DNA of 64,000 bases, from the NCBI RefSeq assembly GCF_001676785.2, contig NZ_CP015910.2:1054001-1118000 (forward strand). The letters are read 5' to 3'. Of the stretch, positions 1-7,699 are shown one piece after another; position 1 is the first letter of the stretch, and every line of letters starts with the position of its first letter. Position numbers and translations under genes: made by a program. Source of the DNA: Brachyspira hyodysenteriae ATCC 27164 (GTDB lineage Bacteria; Spirochaetota; Brachyspiria; Brachyspirales; Brachyspiraceae). A model generated the notes under the pieces. The model made no database searches. It worked only from the letters and a program-made list of their open reading frames with translations, and was not told the origin of the DNA.

Positions 1-8
1 AGATTTAA

Positions 9-37
9 TTGAAATTGATAAAAAAATGTACTATACT
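9..37 (+). promoter_or_regulatory. sigma70-type promoter of the thl-crt-hbd cluster
   Basis: A TTGAAA box (9-14), a 17-nt spacer and TATACT (32-37) lie about 55 nt upstream of the thiolase start. Transcription would begin near position 44. Confidence 0.5.
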
Positions 38-91
38 AAAGGCAACACATGAATAGAAATGTGGAATTTAATAATTCTTTGGAGATTAAAA

Positions 92-1279
92 ATGTCTAGA
101 AAAATAGTAATAGCTAGTGCTTGCCGTACTGCAATAGGAAGTATGGGCGGATCTTTAAGTACAGTTCCAGCTGCAGAGTTGGGTGCAATAGTAATAAAAG
201 AAGCATTGAACAGAGCTAAAGTAGCTCCTAATCAAGTTGATATGGTATATATGGGTTGTGTTATACAAGCATCACAAGGTCAGAACGTTGCTCGTCAAAG
301 TTCTATAAAAGCAGGATTACCAGTAGAAGTACCTGCTATGACAATAAATGTTGTTTGCGGTTCAGGACTTGATGCTGTAAACATTGCTGCTAATATGATA
401 GCTGCTGGAAATGCTGATATCGTGGTAGCAGGCGGTACTGAAAATATGTCATTAGCACCATATGCTCTTAAAAAAGCTCGTTATGGTTACAGACTTGGTA
501 ATGATACAGTAATAGATACTATGGTTAATGATGCTTTAACAGATGCATTCAATAATTACCATATGGGTATTACAGCAGAAAACGTTTGTGATGATTGGAA
601 ACTTACTCGTGAAGAATTAGATGCATTTGCTGCTAATTCTCAGCAGAAAGCAATTAAAGCTCAGGAAGCTGGTGCTTTCAAAAAAGAAATAGTACCTGTA
701 ACTATCAAAACTAAAAAAGGCGATATCGTATTTGATAAAGATGAAGGCCCTAGAGCTGGAACTACAGTAGAAAGCTTGGCTAAATTAAAACCAGCATTCA
801 AACCAGATGGTGGAAGAGTAACAGCAGGTAACTCTTCTAGTATTAATGACGGAGCTGCTGCAGTAGTAGTAATGAGCGAAGAAAAAGCTAAAGAATTAGG
901 TATTAAACCTATGGCTACTTGGATTGCAGGCGGTTTAGGCGGTGTTGAACCTAGAATTATGGGTATCGGACCAGTTGCAGCTACTAAAAAATTAATGGCT
1001 AAAACAGGATTAACTATTAAAGATTTCGATATCATTGAATCTAATGAAGCTTTCGCTGCTCAGTCAGTTGCAGTTGGTAAAGAATTAGGTATCGATGTAG
1101 AAAAACAACTTAACCCTAATGGCGGTGCTATAGCTTTAGGACACCCAGTAGGTGCTTCTGGATGTAGAATCCTTGTTACTTTACTTCATGAAATGGAAGC
1201 TAAAAATGCTAAGAGAGGACTTGCTACTCTTTGTATTGGCGGCGGTATGGGTTGTGCTACTATAGTGGAAAGAGAATAG
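92..1279 (+). CDS. thlA: acetyl-CoA C-acetyltransferase (thiolase)
   Basis: Biosynthetic thiolase that condenses two acetyl-CoA into acetoacetyl-CoA, the first step of the route to crotonyl-/butyryl-CoA. Seen: about 395 residues, the usual family length. The N-terminal catalytic Cys lies in the [10 protein letters not shown] segment, the C-terminal [14 protein letters not shown] supplies the active-site His, and CIGGGMGCA carries the second catalytic Cys. The ATG at 92 is preferred over the GTG at 59 because GGAG stands at 81-84 and the protein then begins [16 protein letters not shown], as in other thiolases. crt and hbd follow on the same strand, so the three enzymes form a metabolic unit. 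Cytoplasmic. Direction in vivo (synthesis or degradation) is inferred from the neighbours. Confidence 0.95.
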   Translation: MSRKIVIASACRTAIGSMGGSLSTVPAAELGAIVIKEALNRAKVAPNQVDMVYMGCVIQASQGQNVARQSSIKAGLPVEVPAMTINVVCGSGLDAVNIAANMIAAGNADIVVAGGTENMSLAPYALKKARYGYRLGNDTVIDTMVNDALTDAFNNYHMGITAENVCDDWKLTREELDAFAANSQQKAIKAQEAGAFKKEIVPVTIKTKKGDIVFDKDEGPRAGTTVESLAKLKPAFKPDGGRVTAGNSSSINDGAAAVVVMSEEKAKELGIKPMATWIAGGLGGVEPRIMGIGPVAATKKLMAKTGLTIKDFDIIESNEAFAAQSVAVGKELGIDVEKQLNPNGGAIALGHPVGASGCRILVTLLHEMEAKNAKRGLATLCIGGGMGCATIVERE

Positions 1280-1360
1280 TAGAATAGTACTTTTTAATAA
1301 TAGATAGTGTTTAAGTCTGATTTATTTAATGAAATAACTTTTAACTAAGAAGGTTATTAA

Positions 1361-1399
1361 ATACTAGCCTTTGTATTATTAAAATATAAAGGCTAGTAT
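1361..1399 (+). other. intercistronic hairpin between thl and crt
   Basis: Twelve-base-pair perfect inverted repeat, arms 1361-1372 and 1388-1399, loop 15 nt. No U-run follows, so it is more likely an mRNA-stability or processing element than a terminator. Confidence 0.6.
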
Positions 1400-1455
1400 A
1401 TAAAATATTAAAATTATGGTTAATAATAACAATTTTAATGTGATAAGGAGACAAA

Positions 1456-2232
1456 ATGGAATTCATTAAATATGAAGAAAAAGGTATGATTGGTATTATC
1501 ACTATAAGCAGAGAAAAAGCTCTTAATGCTCTTAATTCTCAGGTTTTAGATGAAATCGAAAAAACTTTTGATTCTGTAGATGTTAATAATATAAGATGTT
1601 TAATTTTAACAGGCGCAGGCGATAAATCTTTTGTTGCAGGTGCTGATATATCTCAAATGAGTACATCCAGCAAAGCAGAGGGAGAGGCTTTTGGTAAAAA
1701 AGGAAACGATGTATTTAGAAAAATAGAAACTTTCCCTATTCCTGTAATAGCAGCTATTAATGGATTCGCTTTAGGCGGAGGATGTGAAATAGCTATGAGC
1801 TGCGATATTCGTATTTGTTCTGACAATGCTGTATTCGGTCAGCCTGAAGTAGGATTAGGAATCACTCCTGGTTTCGGAGGTACTCAAAGACTTCCTAGAA
1901 TCGTTGGTATGGGTATGGCTAAACAAATGATTTATGCCGGTAAAAATATTAAAGCTGATGAAGCATTAAGAATAGGACTTGTTAATGCAATTTATCCTCA
2001 GGCAGAACTTATGGGAGCTGCTGAAAAATTAGCTAATTCTATAGCTGCTGCTGCCCCTATAGCTGTACGTAATTGTAAAAAAGCTATTAATGAAGGCTTA
2101 CAAGTAGATATGGATAAAGCTATTGTTATAGAAGAAAAATTATTCGGTGCTTGTTTTGAAACTGAAGATCAAAAAGAGGGCATGAAAGCTTTCTTAGAAA
2201 AAAGAAAAGTTGAAAAATTTGTTAATAAATAA
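1456..2232 (+). CDS. crt: enoyl-CoA hydratase / crotonase
   Basis: Crotonase-fold enzyme interconverting 3-hydroxybutyryl-CoA and crotonyl-CoA. Seen: 258 residues, normal length. The oxyanion-hole segments are GAGDKSFVAGADISQM and NGFALGGGCEIAMSCDIR, and the catalytic glutamates fall in FGQPEVGLGITPGFGGTQRL. An AAGGAG stands 5 nt before the ATG. It lies between thiolase and 3-hydroxybutyryl-CoA dehydrogenase, which fixes its pathway role as the short-chain dehydration step. The 176-bp gap to thl contains a strong hairpin and no obvious new promoter, so cotranscription is likely. Confidence 0.93.
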   Translation: MEFIKYEEKGMIGIITISREKALNALNSQVLDEIEKTFDSVDVNNIRCLILTGAGDKSFVAGADISQMSTSSKAEGEAFGKKGNDVFRKIETFPIPVIAAINGFALGGGCEIAMSCDIRICSDNAVFGQPEVGLGITPGFGGTQRLPRIVGMGMAKQMIYAGKNIKADEALRIGLVNAIYPQAELMGAAEKLANSIAAAAPIAVRNCKKAINEGLQVDMDKAIVIEEKLFGACFETEDQKEGMKAFLEKRKVEKFVNK

Positions 2233-2245
2233 TAAAATATTTAAA

Positions 2246-2286
2246 GTTGTAAACTAGCTATTATTAATATAATAGCAGTTTATAAC
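2246..2286 (+). other. intercistronic hairpin between crt and hbd
   Basis: Nested inverted repeat: outer arms GTTGTAAACT/AGTTTATAAC (one G-U pair) and inner arms GCTATTAT/ATAATAGC. No poly-U follows. It resembles the hairpin in the previous spacer in position but not in sequence. Confidence 0.55.
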
Positions 2287-2319
2287 AAGTAATAATAATA
2301 AATTTTAAGGAGTTATAAA

Positions 2320-3162
2320 ATGAAAGTAGGTGTAATTGGTGCAGGTGCTATGGGTTCTGGTATAGCACAAGCTTTTGCTCAAACAGAAGGCTATGAAGTT
2401 TATTTATGCGATATAAAAGAAGAATTTGCAGCAGGCGGTAAAGAGAAAATTGCTAAAGGTTTTGCTGGAAGAGTAGCTAAAGGTAAAATGCAGCAGGCTG
2501 ATGCTGATAAAATTTTAGCTAAAATTACTACTGGTTTAAAAGAGATTTGTAAAGATGCAGATTTGATTATTGAAGCTGCTTTTGAAAATTTAGAAGTTAA
2601 AAAAACAACATTCTCTGAATTACATAAAATTTGTAAACCTGATTGTATATTCTCTTCTAACACTTCTTCTCTTTCTATTACAGAAATAAGTGCTGGTGTA
2701 GGCAGACCTGTTGTAGGTATGCACTTCTTTAACCCAGCTCCTGTTATGAAATTGGTTGAAGTTATTTCTGGACTTAACACTCCTAGAGATATCGTTGATA
2801 AAATTATTAAAATATCTGAAGAAATAGGAAAAACTCCTGTAGAAGTTAAAGAAACAGCTGGTTTCGTAGTTAACCGTATACTTGTTCCTATGATCAATGA
2901 AGCTATTGACTTATATGCTATGGGTATTGCTTCAGCTGAAGGTATTGACAATGCTATGAAATTAGGTGCTAATCACCCAATGGGACCTTTAGCTTTAGGA
3001 GACTTAATAGGACTTGATATCGTTCTTGCTATTATGGAAGTTCTACAAAAAGAAACTGGAGATCCTAAATACAGACCTAGCGCTTTACTTAGAAAAATGG
3101 TTAGAGGCGGTTTACTAGGACAAAAAACTGGAAAAGGTTTCTACGATTATACTAAGAAATAA
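2320..3162 (+). CDS. hbd: 3-hydroxybutyryl-CoA dehydrogenase
   Basis: NAD(P)-dependent reduction of acetoacetyl-CoA to 3-hydroxybutyryl-CoA. Seen: 280 residues. The N-terminal Rossmann motif is [17 protein letters not shown], and the conserved [12 protein letters not shown] and [17 protein letters not shown] carry the catalytic His-Glu dyad. The C-terminal domain holds [16 protein letters not shown] and ends [17 protein letters not shown] precedes the ATG. It is the last gene of the cluster and is followed by a terminator. The next enzymes of butyrate synthesis (butyryl-CoA dehydrogenase/Etf) are not in the window. Confidence 0.95.
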   Translation: MKVGVIGAGAMGSGIAQAFAQTEGYEVYLCDIKEEFAAGGKEKIAKGFAGRVAKGKMQQADADKILAKITTGLKEICKDADLIIEAAFENLEVKKTTFSELHKICKPDCIFSSNTSSLSITEISAGVGRPVVGMHFFNPAPVMKLVEVISGLNTPRDIVDKIIKISEEIGKTPVEVKETAGFVVNRILVPMINEAIDLYAMGIASAEGIDNAMKLGANHPMGPLALGDLIGLDIVLAIMEVLQKETGDPKYRPSALLRKMVRGGLLGQKTGKGFYDYTKK

Positions 3163-3197
3163 TATTATTTTTACTCATTTATATCTATAATAAAATG

Positions 3198-3234
3198 CGG
3201 GTAAGATATGTAAATTATCTTCCCGTATTTTTTT
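3198..3234 (+). terminator. Rho-independent terminator after hbd
   Basis: GC-rich stem CGGG(T)AAGATA/TATCTTCCCG with one bulged T, followed by an uninterrupted run of T from 3228. Confidence 0.8.
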
Positions 3235-3465
3235 ATAAAATATTGCAGAAATAAAAAAATAAAACATTTTTTATTATATATAATAAATTATTACAGTTCT
3301 ATGGTATTATTATATATTGTGTAATTTTATGTCGTTTGTAAGTATTTTTTAATTTTTTTAATAAAATGATAAAAAATTTTATTATAAAAACTATAGAGTT
3401 TGATCATATTTAAATTTTTTATTATATTATATAACAAAATTATATTATAAAAGCGGGGATAAAAT

Positions 3466-3840
3466 ATGAAATACAATGAAATAAACAATGAAGGTGTAGA
3501 AAAATTAATGGATATATTCTATGCCAAAATTAGAACACATGAACAATTAGGTCCTATATTTAATGGGGCAGTTGGTATTGATGATGCTTCTTGGGAAAGA
3601 CATAAAGAAAAAATAGCTAAATTTTGGAAAACTATGCTTTTGAATGAAAATTTATATATGGGAAATCCTGTACAGCCTCATATTAATTTACTTCCTTTCG
3701 ATATTAAACTATTTGATATTTGGCTTGATTTATTTAAAGAATGTTTAGATCAAGTATTTGAAGAAAAAGCATCTGAACATTTTTATGAAGTTGCTTGTAA
3801 TATTGCTAAAAATTTCAAAGCAGTATTATTTCAGCAATAA
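3466..3840 (+). CDS. group III truncated haemoglobin
   Basis: Small haem protein that binds O2/NO; in Campylobacter the homologous Ctb protein is linked to oxygen and nitrosative-stress handling. Seen: 124 residues that align over their whole length with the Ctb type, including FYAKIR, LGPIFN, KFWKTMLL and the PPF-like LLPFDIKLFDIW stretch. His72 is the expected proximal ligand, and the distal-pocket residues Tyr19 (B10), His46 (E7) and Trp86 (G8) are all in place. The start is the ATG after a GGGG-containing ribosome site. It stands alone between hbd and a convergent marR. A role in protecting an anaerobe from NO or O2 is inference. Confidence 0.9.
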   Translation: MKYNEINNEGVEKLMDIFYAKIRTHEQLGPIFNGAVGIDDASWERHKEKIAKFWKTMLLNENLYMGNPVQPHINLLPFDIKLFDIWLDLFKECLDQVFEEKASEHFYEVACNIAKNFKAVLFQQ

Positions 3841-3851
3841 ATAATATTTTA

Positions 3852-3891
3852 AGGCGGAGGATATTTTATAGTTATGAATTATCCTTTGCCT
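3852..3891. other. hairpin between convergent globin and marR genes
   Basis: Twelve-base-pair stem (two G-U pairs on one strand), arms 3852-3863 and 3880-3891, directly after the globin stop and abutting the marR stop. No clear U-run on either strand; probably a shared 3'-end structure. Confidence 0.5.
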
Positions 3892-4308
3892 CTATAGATC
3901 TGATATATTTTTTCTAATTTTTTCTAATATTGATGCAAATTTATCTGTATCTTCTTCGCTTAATTCTTTTACTATATTTTCTAAAACTTTACTTTCATAA
4001 GTTTCCATAATTGGAAGCTTTTCTTTTGCTTTATCTGTTAGAAATAATGAAAAGGCTCTTTTATCAAGTTTATTTTCTTTTCTAATTATAAAAGATTTTA
4101 ATTCCAATTTGTCTATCATGGCTTTTACTGTATTTTGATCTTTATCGAGTCTGAATGATAATTCTTTTTGGGATATACCTTCTTCTTTAGCAAGTTCTTT
4201 TAATACTATTAATTGTTCTGGGGTAATATCAAATTCATTTATTTGTTTTCCTATATACTGATATATTTTTCTAGCAGTATAACAAACATCATATCCTATA
4301 TTTTTAAT
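3892..4308 (-). CDS. MarR-family transcriptional regulator, probable ATT start
   Basis: Winged-helix repressor of the MarR type. Scanning upstream of the first ATG (4119) shows an uninterrupted frame reaching a TAG at 4318-4320. That frame encodes the missing N-terminal half, including ITPEQLIVLKELAKEEG and the recognition-helix region ISQKELSFRLDKDQNTVKAMIDKL. Full length is then about 138 residues, typical for MarR, whereas the ATG version (75 aa) would lack the DNA-binding domain. No ATG, GTG or TTG is available; an ATT at 4308 sits 6 nt after GGAG. It follows the metallo-hydrolase gene on the same strand and probably controls it. Alternative: a once-normal gene whose ATG has mutated. Confidence 0.72.
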   Translation of the reverse strand: MKNIGYDVCYTARKIYQYIGKQINEFDITPEQLIVLKELAKEEGISQKELSFRLDKDQNTVKAMIDKLELKSFIIRKENKLDKRAFSLFLTDKAKEKLPIMETYESKVLENIVKELSEEDTDKFASILEKIRKNISDL

Positions 4309-4321
4309 ATTAAACTCCTAA

Positions 4322-4359
4322 TAAAAAAATGCTATCATAAACTGTTATTATGATAGCAT
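4322..4359 (-). terminator. hairpin/terminator between MBL-fold gene and marR
   Basis: Perfect 12-bp inverted repeat (arms 4329-4340 and 4348-4359) followed on the minus strand by TTTTTT. It would end or attenuate the metallo-hydrolase transcript just before the marR ribosome site. The dyad could also be read by a MarR dimer. Confidence 0.65.
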
Positions 4360-4394
4360 ATATTTTATTTTTTGTTAATAATTGCTTTTGTTTT

Positions 4395-5237
4395 TTATTT
4401 ATTTAATTCTTTTTCAGCTCTTTCTATTAAAGAGTTTAAATATTTCTCCATATTTTCTTTTGACATAATAAATGGATTTTGTTCATTTGCTTTTAGATTG
4501 CCTGCTTTTTCTAAATTAGCATATCCATTGTCAGCGAATAAATGTGCTGTTAATGATATAGATGCATTTCTTGATATAGCTTCTTTTTTAAAGTATTCAG
4601 CTGATTTTTTATATTTTGATACTAAATCTCTATCTTTTGGAAGTCCTGTTCCTCCCCAAAGTACAGCAGTATATTCTTTTCCTCTGAATTTAACAGGGAA
4701 TATAAAAGAAGTACATCCTGCAGTATGTCCAGGAGTTTCTAATATAGTTATGCTTGTATCTCCTAGTTTTATTATATCTTTATCTTTTGAATATATATCA
4801 ACTTTTGTTTTTGGAGAACGAGGAGAATTTGCTCCTGTATTTAGATTGTATATTAAATCAGTGTCTGTTTTTGTGAGTATAACTTTAGCTCCATATTTTT
4901 CTCTCAAATATTTAGCTCCGCCGTAATGATCTCCATGCCCATGGCTTAATATTATATATTTTAAATTTTTTGGGTCCAATCCGAAACCTTTAATACCATC
5001 CTCTATGAGTTTTGCATCTCTGTCATCCCACATAGAATCTATTAATATTAATCCGTCTGATGTAGTTATTACCCAAGCGACAACACTCACAGAACCTATA
5101 CAATATACATTATCAAATACTTTAGTTGGTTTTAGAGGAGTATTATCGTTTAGGTAATCCATTGGAGTTTTTTCAGCTGCAAATACTGAAAAAGTTACTA
5201 AAAAATAAATGAAAAAAGTTTTTTGCCAAAATAACAT
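4395..5237 (-). CDS. secreted MBL-fold metallohydrolase, subclass B3-like
   Basis: Zinc-dependent hydrolase of the metallo-beta-lactamase superfamily. Seen: about 280 residues; an N-terminal signal peptide (hydrophobic FFIYFLVTFSVFAA ending near residue 21) directs export. The metal motif H99-G-H101-G-D103-H104 is complete, with H171 in TPGHTAGC and H232 in LTAHLFADNG as further ligands. This arrangement matches B3 enzymes, but B3-like sequences also include non-lactamase hydrolases, so beta-lactam resistance is not established. The ATG at 5237 follows AAGGAGG; a TTG one codon upstream is the alternative. Its promoter contains a palindrome, and a marR gene lies downstream on the same strand. 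Confidence 0.85.
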   Translation of the reverse strand: MLFWQKTFFIYFLVTFSVFAAEKTPMDYLNDNTPLKPTKVFDNVYCIGSVSVVAWVITTSDGLILIDSMWDDRDAKLIEDGIKGFGLDPKNLKYIILSHGHGDHYGGAKYLREKYGAKVILTKTDTDLIYNLNTGANSPRSPKTKVDIYSKDKDIIKLGDTSITILETPGHTAGCTSFIFPVKFRGKEYTAVLWGGTGLPKDRDLVSKYKKSAEYFKKEAISRNASISLTAHLFADNGYANLEKAGNLKANEQNPFIMSKENMEKYLNSLIERAEKELNK

Positions 5238-5271
5238 CAATTCTAAACCTCCTTATTCAATTTACTTATAA

Positions 5272-5300
5272 ATAATAATACGTATACGTACTATTGTCAA
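5272..5300 (-). promoter_or_regulatory. promoter with palindromic operator in the -35/-10 spacer
   Basis: On the minus strand TTGACA (5300-5295), a 17-nt spacer and TATTAT (5277-5272). The spacer is almost filled by the perfect 12-bp palindrome TACGTATACGTA (5279-5290), whose symmetry extends outward as ATA.../...TAT. Repressor binding here would block RNA polymerase; the downstream MarR protein is the obvious candidate (inference). Confidence 0.75.
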
Positions 5301-5407
5301 TATGAATAATTCTTTTTTATTAAAAAAATTAAAAAATTACATATTAATGATTATAATAATATTTCATATATGTTATAATAACATAATACTATAATTTGGA
5401 AGTTATT

Positions 5408-6556
5408 ATGTTAAGAAAGTTATCAATTGTAATTTTTCTTTTATCAGCATTTATTTTATACTCTCAGGAATCTCAGGAGCCTCCTGTAAGTATACCAATA
5501 ATAAAAGCTATAGCTAATAATGATATTAAGACTTTACAAAAATTAATAAGAGATGGGGCAGATGTAAATGTTAAAGATGCAGAAGGCAATACACCTCTTA
5601 TATGGGCTTCTCTTCTTGGTTTTGATAAAATAGTGGAGGAATTATTGTCAAATGGGGCTGATATTAATATGGGCAATAGTTTTGGCAATACTCCTGTTAT
5701 GGCTGCGGTATTGGAGGGAAAAACTAGCACTATAAGGATTTTAATATCAAAAGGAGCTGATTTAAATTTAAAAAATAAAGACGGCTGGACTGCTGTAATG
5801 TGGGCTTGCGTCAATGGAAATTTGTCTGTTCTTAAAATGCTTGTAAATGCTAGAGCTGAAGTGAATATAAAAGATGTTAATGGAAGTACTCCTTTAATGG
5901 TAGCATCAGACAGCGGATATACTGATATTGTAAGAGAGCTTATAAAATTAGAAGTTAATGTTAATGAGAAAAATAATTATGGTGATACAGCAATAATGAT
6001 GGGAGCTATTATTGGAGATGTAGGTATTGTTAAAGAATTAATAAAAGCCGGTGCAAATATAAATGAAAAAGGTTCTAATGGAGGATGTGCTTTAATATAT
6101 GCAGCAAGATTTGGAAGAACAGATGTTGTAAGAGAATTATTAAAGAATAATGCTGATATTAATATAACAGCTGATGATGGTACTTCTCCTATATTAGCTG
6201 CTTGTATAGATGGCTACAGCGATATTGTGAAAGAATTAATAAAGAATAATGCTGATATTAATAAGCCTGATAATGTGGGATATCGTCCATTGATAGTTTC
6301 AGCTATAGAGGATCATATAGTAATAGTTGAAGCTTTATTAAATGCAGGTGCTGATATTGGAGCTACTACTAATGAAGGATATACTGCATTAATGGGAGCT
6401 GCTATTAAAGGAAATTTGGAAATGGCTCAGGTTTTACTAGATGCAGGAGCCGATATAAATCATAAAGCAGATAATGGAAAAACAGCATTGAGCATGGCAA
6501 AAGAAAAAGATCAGGAAGAAATGGTTAATTTTCTTAAAGCCAATGGTGCAAAATAG
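5408..6556 (+). CDS. secreted ankyrin-repeat protein
   Basis: A signal peptide (MLRKLSIVIFLLSAFILYS) is followed by about ten to eleven 33-residue ankyrin repeats that fill the rest of the 382-residue protein. The recurring pattern is DxxGxTPLxxAxxxGxxxIVxxLLxxGADIN. Such arrays are protein-interaction scaffolds; partners cannot be read from sequence. The ATG at 5408 is chosen over the TTG at 5396 because GGAAG lies between them and the signal peptide then starts cleanly. Some repeats share long identical stretches at the DNA level (NNADIN twice), so the array could change length by recombination. Periplasmic or surface location is inferred from the signal peptide. Confidence 0.88.
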   Translation: MLRKLSIVIFLLSAFILYSQESQEPPVSIPIIKAIANNDIKTLQKLIRDGADVNVKDAEGNTPLIWASLLGFDKIVEELLSNGADINMGNSFGNTPVMAAVLEGKTSTIRILISKGADLNLKNKDGWTAVMWACVNGNLSVLKMLVNARAEVNIKDVNGSTPLMVASDSGYTDIVRELIKLEVNVNEKNNYGDTAIMMGAIIGDVGIVKELIKAGANINEKGSNGGCALIYAARFGRTDVVRELLKNNADINITADDGTSPILAACIDGYSDIVKELIKNNADINKPDNVGYRPLIVSAIEDHIVIVEALLNAGADIGATTNEGYTALMGAAIKGNLEMAQVLLDAGADINHKADNGKTALSMAKEKDQEEMVNFLKANGAK

Positions 6557-6796
6557 AAAAATACTTGAAACTCAAATATAAAAAATTTGATTAATGGCTA
6601 TATAAAAAATAAAAATCGAGTTAGCTTATTGTAGCTATAATAATAACATATAGTCAATAATTTATTTGATGTTTATATATGATCCTTGCAGCAATAAAAA
6701 TAATAATTTTTAATTATTCATTATGATTGATGGGTATTGTTTTTTTACTGATTAATAATATAATATTATTCACAATAAAAAATAATTAGGGTATTA

Positions 6797-7684
6797 ATGT
6801 TTAAAGACAGCAATATAACAACTCAGGATTTACTTAGATCCGTAAGACAGATAGAGATAAAAACTTCAAGAATAGTTAACTCTTATTTTGCAGGACAGTA
6901 TCATTCTGCTTTCAAAGGTCAAGGTATAGAGTTTGATGAAGTAAGAAAATATACTGTAGGCGATGATGTAAGGGCTATGGACTGGAAGGTTAGTGCTAGA
7001 TATAATGAGCCTTTCATTAAACGATTCAGAGAGGAGAGAGAACTTAGCGTTGTAATACTTGCGGATTTTTCAGCCTCTACTGATTTCGGATTCACTAAAA
7101 CAAAACATAATCTAATAGTAGAGCTTAGTGCATTGCTTAGCTTTTCTGCTTTAAAAAATAATGATAAAGTAGGGCTTTTAATATTTACTGATACAGTAGA
7201 GAAATTTATTCCTTTAAACAAGGGTAAAAATCATGTACTTAGAATAATAAGAGAGCTTATAGAATTTGATCCTAAAAGTACTCAGACTAATGTAGCTAAT
7301 GCTTTAGAATATTTTAATAGAATACAAAAAAGAGACAGCATTACTTTTTTAATTACAGATGCCTGTTCTGAACTTCCAAAAAAAGAAATAGATATTACAA
7401 GAAAACGTCATGATTTTATAGTATGTTTGGTTAATGATAAACTAGAGTATCATCTTCCTAGTTTGGGAGGTACTTTAGTATTGTCTGATTTAGAAAATAA
7501 TGATTATGTTTATTTTGATATGTCTAATAAAAAAATAAGAGAAGAATATTTTAATGAGCAGAATAGAATCATGGAAGAAAGACTTGATTTTTTGAAAAGA
7601 AATTCTATTGAGCGTATAATTCTTGATACTTCCAGTGATTATGTTAATGATGTAATGAAGTTTTTTGTCAAAAGAAGAAGATAA
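6797..7684 (+). CDS. DUF58 domain protein (vWA-like)
   Basis: Family of cytoplasmic proteins usually paired with a MoxR ATPase. Seen: 295 residues; the family signature GQGIEFDEVRKYTVGDDVRAMDWKVSAR at about residues 42-69, and a metal-binding DxSxS motif (DFSASTDFG) near 92. No moxR, Bat or transglutaminase gene, the usual partners, is adjacent; the next gene is a MATE exporter 15 bp downstream. Weak ribosome site (TTAGGG). Function unknown; a chaperone or assembly role with a MoxR encoded elsewhere is the usual hypothesis. Confidence 0.82.
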   Translation: MFKDSNITTQDLLRSVRQIEIKTSRIVNSYFAGQYHSAFKGQGIEFDEVRKYTVGDDVRAMDWKVSARYNEPFIKRFREERELSVVILADFSASTDFGFTKTKHNLIVELSALLSFSALKNNDKVGLLIFTDTVEKFIPLNKGKNHVLRIIRELIEFDPKSTQTNVANALEYFNRIQKRDSITFLITDACSELPKKEIDITRKRHDFIVCLVNDKLEYHLPSLGGTLVLSDLENNDYVYFDMSNKKIREEYFNEQNRIMEERLDFLKRNSIERIILDTSSDYVNDVMKFFVKRRR

Positions 7685-7699
7685 ATTTTAGGATTTATT

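Noticed and set aside
2400-2951. 183-codon ORF antisense to hbd, and similar long antisense ORFs at 661-1035 and 46439-46801
   Set aside because: They mirror conserved coding sequence on the other strand, lack ribosome sites and resemble no protein family.
4395-5237. Calling the MBL-fold protein a proven carbapenemase
   Set aside because: The metal ligands fit subclass B3, but the fold is shared by many hydrolases and activity cannot be read from sequence.
6557-6796. Non-coding gap of 240 bp after the ankyrin gene
   Set aside because: Checked for small ORFs, tRNA and strong hairpins; only AT-rich sequence was seen.
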